Assembly (NCBI RefSeq): GCF_900186585.1
Contig: NZ_FYDD01000004.1
Location: 806,001 to 870,000, forward strand
DNA length: 64,000 bases
Direction: 5' to 3'
From: Massiliimalia timonensis
GTDB taxonomy: Bacteria; Bacillota; Clostridia; Oscillospirales; Ruminococcaceae
Shown in pieces: positions 52,669 to 60,658 of this stretch (its first letter is position 1; the number at the start of each line of letters is the position of its first letter). The notes under the pieces were generated by a model that worked only from the letters and a program-made list of their open reading frames with translations, was not told the origin of the DNA and did no database searches. The position numbers and the translations under genes were made by a program.

Positions 52669-53679
52669 TTACTTGATTTCAGCAAAGTATTTAATGGTTC
52701 TAACCATCTGACTGGTGTAGGAGTTTTCATTGTCATACCAAGAAACTACCTGTACTTCACTTGTGCCATTTTCGAGGTTGATAACCATGGTCTGAGTTGC
52801 ATCGAACAGAGAACCATAAGTCATGCCAACGATATCAGAAGAAACGATTTCTTCTTCGTTGTAGCCGTAAGATTCAGAAGCGGCAGCTTTCATAGCAGCA
52901 TTGATCTGTTCTTTGGTTACAGTTCCTTCAACAACACAGGTCAGGATCGTGGTAGAACCGGTCGGAACAGGAACACGCTGAGCAGAACCGATCAGTTTGC
53001 CGTTCAATTCCGGAATAACCAGGCCGATTGCTTTTGCAGCACCGGTGGAGTTTGGAACGATGTTAACAGCAGCAGCACGTGCACGTCTGAAGTCGCCTTT
53101 TCTGTGCGGGCCGTCCAGAACCATCTGGTCGCCGGTGTAAGCGTGGATGGTGCTCATGATACCGCTCTTGATCGGAGCTAAGTCGTTCAGAGCTTTTGCC
53201 ATTGGAGCCAAGCAGTTTGTGGTGCAGGAAGCAGCAGAGATGATTTTGTCATCAGCAGTTAAAACTTTTTCGTTTACGCTGTAAACAACAGTAGGCAGAT
53301 CATTTCCAGCCGGAGCAGAGATAACGACCTTTTTAGCGCCTGCATCGATGTGAGCCTGAGCTTTTGCTTTAGAGGTGTAGAAACCTGTGCATTCCAGAAC
53401 AACGTCTACATCCAATTCGCCCCATGGCAGTTCAGCAGCATTTGGTTTTGCATAAATTTTAATTTCTTTTCCGTCAACAACGATTGCGTCATCTTTTGCA
53501 CAAACCTTGTCAGCCAGAGCATATTTACCCTGAGAAGAATCATATTTGAGAAGATGAGCCAGCATTTTCGGATCGGTCAGGTCGTTGATTGCAACAACTT
53601 CATAACCTTCAGCACCGAACATCTGTCTGAAAGCAAGGCGGCCAATACGACCAAAACCATTGATAGCAACTTTTACCAT
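52669..53679 (-). CDS. gap: Glyceraldehyde-3-phosphate dehydrogenase
   Basis: NAD-dependent oxidative phosphorylation of glyceraldehyde-3-phosphate in glycolysis and the reverse step in gluconeogenesis. The 336-residue protein has the Rossmann motif INGFGRIGR, the catalytic Cys152 in [24 protein letters not shown] and the NAD-binding NDLTDP. Length is standard. Codons are biased towards GCT, GTT, GGT and AGA, as in pckG, unlike most neighbours, which fits high expression. AT-rich promoter region upstream. No other glycolysis genes (pgk, tpi) follow, so it is monocistronic. Confidence 0.97.
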   Translation of the reverse strand: MVKVAINGFGRIGRLAFRQMFGAEGYEVVAINDLTDPKMLAHLLKYDSSQGKYALADKVCAKDDAIVVDGKEIKIYAKPNAAELPWGELDVDVVLECTGFYTSKAKAQAHIDAGAKKVVISAPAGNDLPTVVYSVNEKVLTADDKIISAASCTTNCLAPMAKALNDLAPIKSGIMSTIHAYTGDQMVLDGPHRKGDFRRARAAAVNIVPNSTGAAKAIGLVIPELNGKLIGSAQRVPVPTGSTTILTCVVEGTVTKEQINAAMKAAASESYGYNEEEIVSSDIVGMTYGSLFDATQTMVINLENGTSEVQVVSWYDNENSYTSQMVRTIKYFAEIK

Positions 53680-53712
53680 AATAGATAACCTCCAAATAAT
53701 TTTTACATTCTT

Positions 53713-53741
53713 ATTTTATACTATTTCATCAAAGAATACAA
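53713..53741 (-). promoter_or_regulatory. sigmaA promoter of gap
   Basis: Minus strand TTGTAT (53736-53741) and TAAAAT (53713-53718) with a 17-bp spacer, about 34 bp before the start codon. Confidence 0.55.
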
Positions 53742-53874
53742 GAGTTTGTCAGGGAATTAACAGAAAATTTTTATAAAAAAACACAAAGAATTTTGCATAA
53801 AAGAACGGAATTTTTTGGTTAAGGGTGATTTTCCTTATGTGAAAATTGTCCAATTTATCGTTCAGGATTTGTTC

Positions 53875-53903
53875 TTTACTTTTATTACTAAATTGCATAT
53901 AAT
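53875..53903 (+). promoter_or_regulatory. sigmaA promoter of the sensor kinase gene
   Basis: TTTACT (53875-53880) and perfect TATAAT (53898-53903), 17-bp spacer, 31 bp before the start codon. Confidence 0.75.
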
Positions 53904-53933
53904 ATAATTATAACGCCAAGAAGGGGACACGCT

Positions 53934-55052
53934 ATGATGAAGAAGGAGGAATACTTGCAGATTGTTCAGCAAATTATTGATAGACAGCCGACGGGGTTAT
54001 TAGTCACAGATCCTAATTTGCAGATCTGTGCGCAAAACCGGCAAGCAAAACGATTGCGCCCGGCCTTTATGATCGGGGAGCAGATGGATAAATTGTTTTT
54101 GTTTTCCGATATTGAAGCCCTGACTCTGCTTTCTTCTTTACCGACTGACGCCCCCCTTTGCGTAAAGGTAAATTCTAATCCATACCATATTCCTTTCTGG
54201 ACCGTCACCTCTTTTAAGGTGGACGATACCGTTTTTCTGCAATGGGAAGAGCCCAATCCTGTCCCGAGGATCGCGGCTGTGGTTTCCAGATTAAACCGGA
54301 ATTTGGACCAGAAACGGAGAAATGCCCTGGATGCCGCTGAATGCCTTTCAGACTCTGAAAAACGGAAAAAGGCAGAATATCAGGCGTTTTATGCCGAATG
54401 CCAAAAGAATAAAAACAATACCAATCTTTATCACTTTATTTCACTGTATTATCAAACGCAGTCCCCAACATTACAGCTTCTGGATTTAGGGCAGCAGTTG
54501 TCCCAATGGGGAGAGCAGATCAAGCAGCGCTTTCCGTTGATTGCCGATAAGCTGATTTTGGACTGTTTCGAAACCTCTTTATTTGTGAGACTGGATTCTG
54601 TGCAGTTTGCAAAAGATTTCTCGGAAATCTGTTTAAATGCTTTACAGGCTGTTTCTGAGCTGTCAGATGGCATGGTCAAGGTTCGGTGTTATCGGGAAGA
54701 AAACTGCGCGGTTGTTTCGGTTGAAGATAATGGGGCGGGGATTAGACAGGAGCACCAGATCAGTATTTTTGAACCGCTGTTTACCACGGGTACCGATTCT
54801 TTGGGATTAGGGCTTACAATCACAAAATTATCTGTAGAACAGCAACATGGTGTGGTTACCGCAGAAAATAAAGAGGATGGTGGAGCAAGGCTCTTGGTTT
54901 GCTTTCCACTGGAAAATTTTCAGGGTACTTTATCTGAAACACGGTCCTTGTATGATGAGACCTATCACCGGGCGGATGCCAAAATGTTGGATATTTTGGC
55001 GGAGATCGGCGGATACCAAACAGAATTGATCGAGCGGAAATACCGCAAATAA
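53934..55052 (+). CDS. Atypical cytoplasmic sensor histidine kinase
   Basis: 372-residue kinase-like protein without membrane segments. An N-terminal PAS-like sensor (about residues 10-110, IIDRQPTGLLVTD and onward), a helical dimerization region (about 115-210) and a C-terminal HATPase domain with N box EICLNALQAV, G1 DNGAGI, F box FEPLFTTG and G2 SLGLGLT (about 225-330). The usual H-box with His followed by an acidic residue is not recognisable; the nearest His is in NLYHFISL. No response regulator gene is adjacent, as for orphan sporulation kinases. Substrate could be Spo0A or another regulator; this is speculation. Confidence 0.8.
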   Translation: MMKKEEYLQIVQQIIDRQPTGLLVTDPNLQICAQNRQAKRLRPAFMIGEQMDKLFLFSDIEALTLLSSLPTDAPLCVKVNSNPYHIPFWTVTSFKVDDTVFLQWEEPNPVPRIAAVVSRLNRNLDQKRRNALDAAECLSDSEKRKKAEYQAFYAECQKNKNNTNLYHFISLYYQTQSPTLQLLDLGQQLSQWGEQIKQRFPLIADKLILDCFETSLFVRLDSVQFAKDFSEICLNALQAVSELSDGMVKVRCYREENCAVVSVEDNGAGIRQEHQISIFEPLFTTGTDSLGLGLTITKLSVEQQHGVVTAENKEDGGARLLVCFPLENFQGTLSETRSLYDETYHRADAKMLDILAEIGGYQTELIERKYRK

Positions 55053-55087
55053 AAAAGGGCTGTCCAAATTTTGGACAGCCCTTTTTT
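55051..55087. terminator. Bidirectional terminator
   Basis: GGGCTGTCC pairs with GGACAGCCC around AAATTTT, with A and T runs; shared by the kinase gene and the convergent XRE gene. Confidence 0.9.
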
Positions 55088-55466
55088 ATTTCTCAGGATC
55101 AATTCCCATTAAACGCAGATAATTGTCTACGGATTGGCTCAGCATTTTTTTGATCTGCTCCCGCTTTTCCTTTGGGGCGCTTTCTACTTTTCGGCACAAA
55201 AGCAACAGCTCCTGATCACTGATCAACTTAGGCTGTTCCGCAGAGTCCTGTTCGTAGGAAGCAGCTTCATTTCCAAAGAGGTAATCCAGAGAAACGCCAA
55301 AATAGTCGGCGATCCGCTGTAACTTATCTACACCGATCTGTTTGATTCGACCGTATTTATAATCGGACAGGGCAGAACGCGGGACCTTGGACCGCCGGCA
55401 CATTTCTGTAACGGTGATCTGTTCCCGGGCACAAAGATTTTCAATTGTTTTGTATAGAGTATCCAA
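55086..55466 (-). CDS. XRE-family regulator with LCRKVE-type C-terminal domain (paralogue 1)
   Basis: 126-residue regulator: N-terminal HTH (about 1-62, ITVTEMCRRSKVPRSALSDYK), a linker with QDSAEQPKLI, and a C-terminal helical domain of about 44 residues (LLLLCRKVESAPKEK ... YLRLMGIDPEK) shared with two other XRE proteins nearby. Start taken as the TTG at 55466, 7 nt after GGAGGG; an ATG further upstream lacks a ribosome site. Divergent from the 52-residue ORF at 55665. Three TACTAAA copies lie in the divergent region. It shows no phage or plasmid context. Function of the tail is unknown. Confidence 0.82.
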   Translation of the reverse strand: MDTLYKTIENLCAREQITVTEMCRRSKVPRSALSDYKYGRIKQIGVDKLQRIADYFGVSLDYLFGNEAASYEQDSAEQPKLISDQELLLLCRKVESAPKEKREQIKKMLSQSVDNYLRLMGIDPEK

Positions 55467-55493
55467 AAAAATCCCTCCAGTATGAGATGAAAG

Positions 55494-55547
55494 TACTAAA
55501 TACCGGAATATCAGCATTGATAATTACTAAAAATGGAATATACTAAA
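55494..55547. repeat. Three TACTAAA heptamers in the divergent XRE region (candidate operators)
   Basis: Direct copies at 55494-55500, 55525-55531 and 55541-55547 (spacings 31 and 16 bp), between the leftward XRE gene and the rightward small ORF. Confidence 0.4.
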
Positions 55548-55664
55548 AAGTGGATCACGGAGATTCGACACATAGTTTTCTATTCTTATCATATTACGAT
55601 TTGCAGTAATAGTCAACTGGTTTCCAAAAATTTTTTAAACTTATGTGAGATAAAAGGAGGTTTT

Positions 55665-55823
55665 ATGCAACAAAAACAGTTGTTAGCCCAAAAGATCCTT
55701 CAGATATGCGTCGAACGAAAACTGACACTGCTGGAATCGATCGACCTGATAGAAAAACTGTATCGGCGGGAAAAGGACATGGCGCCGCCCGATTGTGATA
55801 AAACGCAGATAACCGATTGTTAG
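55665..55823 (+). CDS. Small protein of 52 residues divergent from XRE
   Basis: Charged, mostly helical small protein (KILQICVERKLTLLESIDL, then LYRREKDMAPPDC); no signal, no known family. A perfect AAGGAGG lies 4 nt before the ATG at 55665, supporting translation. Divergent from the XRE gene at 55086-55466, so it could be a target or partner (for example an antirepressor) of that regulator, but this is inference. The region after it, 55824-56092, has no convincing gene. Confidence 0.55.
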   Translation: MQQKQLLAQKILQICVERKLTLLESIDLIEKLYRREKDMAPPDCDKTQITDC

Positions 55824-56032
55824 CAGGCATTGCCGGCAGACAGCGCCAGACAAAAAGTAAGCAGAAAGTTTCTAGGGCCTATGGGCAGACAGTCGCAAAA
55901 AACTTTGCGGTAAAAGAAGCCGTGAAGCAGCAACGGCATTATGCAACCAGCAGTAATAGCAGATCGCGAAAATAAATGGCCGCCAAAAAATAGTTTCTCT
56001 TTTGCGGGACTTCCCCAAAATGATCGAGTGCC

Positions 56033-56068
56033 AAAAAGGAACTGGGACAATTACTGTCCAGTTCCTTT
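56033..56068 (-). terminator. Terminator of the ImmA-like gene
   Basis: AAGGAACTGG pairs with CCAGTTCCTT on the minus strand, ending in TTTTTGG, about 25 bp past the stop codon. Confidence 0.7.
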
Positions 56069-56092
56069 GTATATGTCTATCGTAAAGTATCA

Positions 56093-56764
56093 TCAAATTC
56101 CATCATACAGCCAATGCAAGGTCATTTTTTCGATCATAGCAGCATTTTCCTCCGCATAGATTGGGGAATCTACCTTTGAACAAAAGCTTTGCTGTTGTGT
56201 ATATTGATCGATCAAGGGTTGATATGCTCGCAATAATTGCCGTTCTTCCTCGGAAAAAGGAATATCAGGCCGCTTTTGGAAGGTAGCCAGCCGTTTTTCT
56301 GCGGCAGTGAGGGAAATGGAAAAAATACTGCTGACCGATTCCTTTGTCAGGGCGGCGCCTTCGTTTTGCAGAGCATTTAAAACAATTCCGGGTACCAGTA
56401 AATGAGAGGCAAAGGCATGTGCTTCTACCTCTTGCAGTGCTCCATCGGTTTGATGCTCCAAGTAGATATGGCCGATCTCATGGGCAAGGGTCCAGTTTAG
56501 ACGCTGCTGGTTGATTTCGGACACGTTATAAAGAACAAGATAAATCCCTTGGTACACGATCGTGCAGCCATCCTTTAAAAGCCCTTTTCTTCCGGTAAAT
56601 TGATAGACTGGAGCTCCTGTCAGGTGGGAAAAATGCTGGATCGAATCAATCATTATTTTTTTCTGAAAAGAAAGCGAACGGACTTGTACTGCCATGTGTT
56701 GCTCCTTTTGCTCTAAAAGGAGCAACGTTGCGGCCTGCCGGCAGCGTTCAAAATCAGGCTTCAA
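56093..56764 (-). CDS. ImmA/IrrE-type metallo-endopeptidase
   Basis: 223-residue zinc protease domain protein of the ImmA/IrrE (DUF955) family, which cleaves XRE-type repressors in phages, integrative elements and stress systems. The active site is LAHEIGHIYLEH (about residues 93-104, HEIGH with a third ligand further on in the E-x-x-A-x-x-F region, EVEAHAFASHLL). The gene lies 3 bp downstream of an XRE gene on the same strand, the classic ImmR-ImmA arrangement. No integrase or conjugation gene is seen. Start ATG without a strong ribosome site; coupling to the upstream gene is likely. Confidence 0.88.
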   Translation of the reverse strand: MKPDFERCRQAATLLLLEQKEQHMAVQVRSLSFQKKIMIDSIQHFSHLTGAPVYQFTGRKGLLKDGCTIVYQGIYLVLYNVSEINQQRLNWTLAHEIGHIYLEHQTDGALQEVEAHAFASHLLVPGIVLNALQNEGAALTKESVSSIFSISLTAAEKRLATFQKRPDIPFSEEERQLLRAYQPLIDQYTQQQSFCSKVDSPIYAEENAAMIEKMTLHWLYDGI

Positions 56765-56767
56765 GCG

Positions 56768-57142
56768 TTATTCCCCCTTATCCGGCTGGCTTTGCATCAG
56801 CTTTAGGTATTGGTCTATGGATTCATTCAGCATTTTAGTGATGGCCTCCCGCTTGTCTGCCGGGGCATTTTCCACTTTCCGGCACAACAGGATAAGGCTG
56901 GGGTCTTTGACCGGTACCGCGCTCTCTTTTATGAGCGACACATCTCCAGCAGATTTTCCTAAAAGGACATCTGTAGAAACATGAAAAAATCCAGCCACTT
57001 GGTGAAGATGCTCGAAACAGGGCCTTTTGCCGTCTAGCCAGTTTTTGATCGTGGTTTGGTGAACGCCTATGGTCTTTGCAAGACGATAGGCAGAAACCTG
57101 ATTTTCTTTCATCAGGCCGGACAATATTTGAGAAAAATCCAT
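56768..57142 (-). CDS. XRE-family regulator (ImmR-like) with LCRKVE-type C-terminal domain (paralogue 2)
   Basis: 124-residue regulator upstream of the ImmA-type protease. N-terminal HTH with SAYRLAKTIGVHQTTIKNWLDG (about residues 15-36), a short linker, and the conserved tail LILLCRKVENAPADK ... YLKLMQS, the same domain as in two other XRE genes of the window. Start chosen at the ATG at 57142, 6 nt after GGAG; upstream codons are unlikely. A near-palindrome AGTCTAT-AGAA-ATAGATT at 57184-57201 is a candidate operator. Likely repressor inactivated by the neighbouring protease. Confidence 0.85.
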   Translation of the reverse strand: MDFSQILSGLMKENQVSAYRLAKTIGVHQTTIKNWLDGKRPCFEHLHQVAGFFHVSTDVLLGKSAGDVSLIKESAVPVKDPSLILLCRKVENAPADKREAITKMLNESIDQYLKLMQSQPDKGE

Positions 57143-57354
57143 AAAAAACTCCAGTAAAAACAATTTGGAAAATATTTCCGATTAGTCTATAGAAATAGAT
57201 TATCACAGATCATAAAAAAACGCAATTAGGAGTAATCACAAAGAATAGAACAGGCCGCTGGAAAATTTGTACAGCCCTTTTCTGCGGCGCTGTCGAATCA
57301 AGGCGAACGATAAATAAGCTGTCAAAGACCTTTGGAGCTCATTTTATTTTGAGG

Positions 57355-57726
57355 TTATATATTGTTGGATTTAGCGGCCATGGCCTGTTCGTAATAGGCT
57401 ACCTTCTGCTCCATATATGCAACAACCTCCTGCGCTTCCTGAAGCCGCTGGTAAGCGAGCTCCCTCTGCTCTAAAATGATCTGGTACCGGTCGTGGAGAG
57501 AAACATCGCCAAGCTTATACAGGTCCGTATAGCGTTTAATTGCTTCAATCGACATTCCGCAATGCTTCAGACATTGGATCACCGTAAGTGTTTCTACTGC
57601 CGATTCATCAAAAATCCGGCGGTTATTGGCATCCCGCCGGCAGGGCAGCAAGTCCTGATCGGTATAAAAGCGAATCGTGTGTTCGGTCACTCCGGCAAGA
57701 CGGGCTAGTTCTTTCACGTGGTACAT
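57355..57726 (-). CDS. MerR-family transcriptional regulator
   Basis: 123-residue regulator with a MerR winged HTH (about residues 1-68: KELARLAGVTEHTIRFYTDQDLLP) followed by a coiled-coil dimerization helix (about 75-115). No metal-binding Cys pair is seen, so it probably senses an organic or redox signal. Divergent from the aldo/keto reductase gene; the intergenic promoter has the MerR-type 19-bp spacer with a palindrome. Ribosome site AAGGA precedes the ATG. Confidence 0.9.
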   Translation of the reverse strand: MYHVKELARLAGVTEHTIRFYTDQDLLPCRRDANNRRIFDESAVETLTVIQCLKHCGMSIEAIKRYTDLYKLGDVSLHDRYQIILEQRELAYQRLQEAQEVVAYMEQKVAYYEQAMAAKSNNI

Positions 57727-57768
57727 GGTCGGGTTCCTTCTTTCTGGGAAATAATTTGAAAAATATAC

Positions 57769-57799
57769 TTGACTTCGTGTAACACGAAGCTGTTACAAT
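57769..57799 (+). promoter_or_regulatory. MerR-type promoter-operator of the aldo/keto reductase gene
   Basis: TTGACT (57769-57774) and TACAAT (57794-57799) are separated by 19 bp, longer than the sigmaA norm, and an exact palindrome CTTCGTGT-A-ACACGAAG (57773-57789) occupies the spacer; the standard layout for MerR activators. Confidence 0.82.
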
Positions 57800-57857
57800 G
57801 ATTATAACACCGAATGTCGTATAAGACAAGCGGCATGAAACAGAAAGGACGGATCAT

Positions 57858-58987
57858 ATGGAACGGTATTTAGGAGAAAAGATCCCAAAGCTGGGATTTG
57901 GGCTGATGCGTCTGCCTCAAAAAGACGGACAGATTGATTTGGAACAGACCAAAGCAATGGTCGACCGTTTTCTGGAAGAGGGTTTTGCTATTTTGACACC
58001 GCGTACGGATACGGGGACGGGGCTTCGGAACAGGCAATTAAAGCCGCGCTGGTAGACCGCTACCCGCGTGACCGGTTTTTACTGGCGACAAAGCTTCCTG
58101 CCTGGGCAGGGGCAAAAACGAAAGAAGAAGCAGAACAGATGCTGGAAACTTCTTTGCAGCGGACGGGAGCAGGCTATTTTGATTTTTACCTGCTTCATAA
58201 CCTGGGGGAAAGCCGGACCCATTATTTTGACGATTACGATATTTGGAGCTTTCTGGCGAAGAAAAAAGAAGAGGGGATCATCAAGCATCTGGGCTTTTCC
58301 ATGCATGATAAGGCAGAGGAACTGGACCGCATCTTAACGGCGCATCCAGAAATGGAATTTGTCCAGCTTCAGATCAATTATGCAGACTGGGAAGACCCGG
58401 CGATCGAGTCCCGGAAATGTTATGAGGTAGCCCGGAAGCATGGGAAACCGATCATTATCATGGAACCGGTCAAGGGAGGGATTTTGGCTGATCCGTCGGA
58501 TCAAGTGCTACAACTGTTCCAGCAGGAAGATCCTAAGGCATCTCCTTCCTCTTGGGCGATTCGATTTGCCGCTTCTCTGGATGGGGTGATCACAGTATTG
58601 TCCGGGATGTCGAACTTGGAGCAGATGGAGGATAACCTTTCCTACATGAAGGACTTCCAGCCTATGACGGAACGGGAACGCGAGATAACCGAGAAAGCAA
58701 GAAAGATCTTTGAGGCGGTGCCTACTGTGCCTTGTACCTCCTGTGCGTACTGCATGAAGGACTGTCCTGCTTCGATCGCGATTTATGGGACATTCCAGGC
58801 GATCAATCTGTATAAAACGTTTGAAAACCTGGAAATGGCAAAAGGCAAGTACAGCTGGAATACAGACGGGCAGGGAAAAGCAAAGGCGTCGGCCTGTATT
58901 CAATGCGGCCGATGTGAAAAGGTATGTCCACAGCACATCCATATTCGTGAAGAATTGAAAAAGGCAGCCACTGTGCTGGAGGGATAA
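57858..58987 (+). pseudogene. Aldo/keto reductase with C-terminal [4Fe-4S] domains, frameshifted
   Basis: Intact N-terminal reading frame 57858-58055 starts LGEKIPKLGFGLMRLPQ; the rest of the aldo/keto reductase reads from the next frame up to 58987. Inserting one T into the four-T run at 57983-57986 restores a continuous protein with the expected segments (GFCYFDTAYGYG, then YPRDRFLLATKL). Catalytic and ferredoxin parts downstream are intact, including CTSCAYCMKDCP (about residues 295-306) and a second CIQCGRCEKVCP. Probably a pseudogene, a phase-variable gene or an assembly error. Paired with the divergent MerR gene. Confidence 0.8.
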
Positions 58988-58990
58988 TAA

Positions 58991-59024
58991 AAAGCGATGA
59001 CGAATTCTCGTCATCGCTTTTTTC
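58991..59024. terminator. Bidirectional terminator
   Basis: AAAGCGATGACGA (58991-59003) pairs with 59008-59020 around ATTC, T run after; serves the aldo/keto reductase and the convergent zinc-ribbon gene. Confidence 0.92.
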
Positions 59025-60016
59025 TATTCCTGCTCTTCCATTACGTCATAAAGGATCGTTCCGTCTAACACACTGAAAAGGACCCGATCCTCTTGACTAT
59101 CGTTTAAAATAGAGATTTGGACACTGGTATCGGGGAACCCATAATAAGGCCCCAGATCCTGTATAGATGTGGATACATCGACCATTCCATCCCGGATCGT
59201 GGTCCATTCTTCTTCCGATACGAGATCGGAAACGATCCGGTTTGCCATTCCGTCTTCCGACATGGTGATCGTCATCAGGCTGGTCGTTTCATCAAAAGAT
59301 ACATCAAATTTCACAAGCTCCGGATCAAATGATTCGGACAGGATTTGGCTAATATCTTGAATAAATTCGGCTGAACTACCGATTTCCGGCTCCGTTGATG
59401 GTTCTGGTTCCGGTTCATTCGATATAACTGTTACAATGATCGGAAAGGCTGTTTCTGTTTTTCCATCGCTGGAACGTGCATAAATCTCAGCTTTTTCTTC
59501 CCCTACTGCCTTGATCTCATACCAAAGCGCGCCTGAGGTCTTGGTGCCGGGCTGGACCACTGCCACCGATTCGTCGCTGCTAGCGAAAATGACATCGCCG
59601 TCTTTAAACTGTTTGGGGTTTACTTTGACCCAGCCTTTTTCTGTGCGTCCAATCTCCAAAGAAATATCTTCGGAACTTTGCCAGCTCAAGCTTTGGATCG
59701 TGCTCAGATTGGAGAACGCCTCGCCAATGGCGGTGCCGAACCCTCCGATCACGACCAACGCTCCCAGAACGATCAGGACGATTTGCCAAGCCTTTAGGCC
59801 TTTCTTTTTGGGCCCGGGCATCTGAAAGCCCTGTGGATAGCCCTGCTGTTGGTAGGCTGGTTGCGACGAGGGATAGTTCCATTGTGAAGCAGCAGGCTGC
59901 TGCCCTGACTGTGGAATGGATGTTTGCTGTGCAGTTGTGTTTGTTTGTGCCGGAGCACCGCAATTTGGGCAAACAGGGCCTTCAAATTATGTGCCGCGGT
60001 ACTGGCATGTCATCAT
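59024..60016 (-). pseudogene. Zinc-ribbon membrane protein gene with an early stop codon
   Basis: From an ATG at 60016 (6 nt after AAGGAGG) the frame reads MMTCQYRGT, then a TAA at 59987-59989, then FEGPVCPNCGAPAQ, a Gln/Pro-rich linker, and the ORF opening MPGPKKKG at 59821. The expected zinc ribbon would have a Cys where Arg now stands and Glu where TAA stands. The C-terminal 265 residues (one transmembrane helix and an acidic outside domain) are intact, resembling the gene at 19435. A later ATG could still give a shortened protein. Confidence 0.6.
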
Positions 60017-60054
60017 ATTGCCTCCTTCTTTTTGTCTGTTCCAGATGAACTGCT

Positions 60055-60435
60055 TTATTGCTCGGGGTCGATCCCCATTAAGCGCAGATAATTATCCACC
60101 GATTCACACAGCATCCTTGTGATCTGATCTCGTTTATCTGGCGGTGCGCTTTCTACTTTTCTGCAAAGCACCACCAGTTCCTTGTTTTTGGACAAGGCCT
60201 TTACTGCCTGTTGTAATTGATGATCCATAGAAGGGTCAGGCTTTGGGTCTTTTCCAAGCAGATAATCAATGGTCACACCTAAAAAATCGGAGATTTTTCG
60301 CATGCTTTCATATTTAGGCATGCTGTTGCCTTTTTTCCATTCGCTTAAGGACGACTGGGAAACACCAGTAGCTTTCCAGACCTTATAATTGGTCAGTCCA
60401 CGCTCTTTGCACAATTGTTCGTAGATCTCGTACAT
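60055..60435 (-). CDS. XRE-family regulator with LCRKVE-type C-terminal domain (paralogue 3)
   Basis: 126-residue regulator: HTH with LTNYKVWKATGVSQSSLSEWKKG (about residues 14-36) followed by IDYLLGKDPKP, then the conserved tail LVVLCRKVESAPPDK ... YLRLMGIDPEQ, nearly the same as in paralogue 1. Start chosen at the ATG at 60435, just after GGCGGG. A TTGTAC/TATTCT promoter pair lies upstream. It sits next to the interrupted zinc-ribbon gene and close to the superoxide dismutase gene. Role unknown. Confidence 0.85.
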   Translation of the reverse strand: MYEIYEQLCKERGLTNYKVWKATGVSQSSLSEWKKGNSMPKYESMRKISDFLGVTIDYLLGKDPKPDPSMDHQLQQAVKALSKNKELVVLCRKVESAPPDKRDQITRMLCESVDNYLRLMGIDPEQ

Positions 60436-60490
60436 TTTGACCCGCCTTTCCATCATTGATTTAACATACAAATGCTATGCTTCTGAATTA

Positions 60491-60519
60491 AGAATATCAC
60501 AAACGGGCGGGAAGTACAA
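60491..60519 (-). promoter_or_regulatory. Promoter of XRE paralogue 3
   Basis: Minus strand TTGTAC (60514-60519) and TATTCT (60491-60496) with a 17-bp spacer, 55 bp before the start codon. Confidence 0.45.
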
Positions 60520-60658
60520 TTACAAATTTATACCAAAAGGGTAAAAAATTTTTAGATTCCCTGTGTAGAAACAGACTCTGTGAAAGCTGCGAAAGGATTC
60601 ATAAACCGGGGATTTTTCTCATAATGTAAGATAACGCGCTTTTTAGGAGGAGATACCG

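Noticed and set aside
55824-56092. Short ORFs on both strands
   Set aside because: No ribosome sites, no promoters, no similarity; treated as intergenic with a terminator at its right end.
52308-60435. Prophage or integrative element containing the XRE genes
   Set aside because: No integrase, structural or transfer genes, no att-like repeats; only regulators and an ImmA-type protease.
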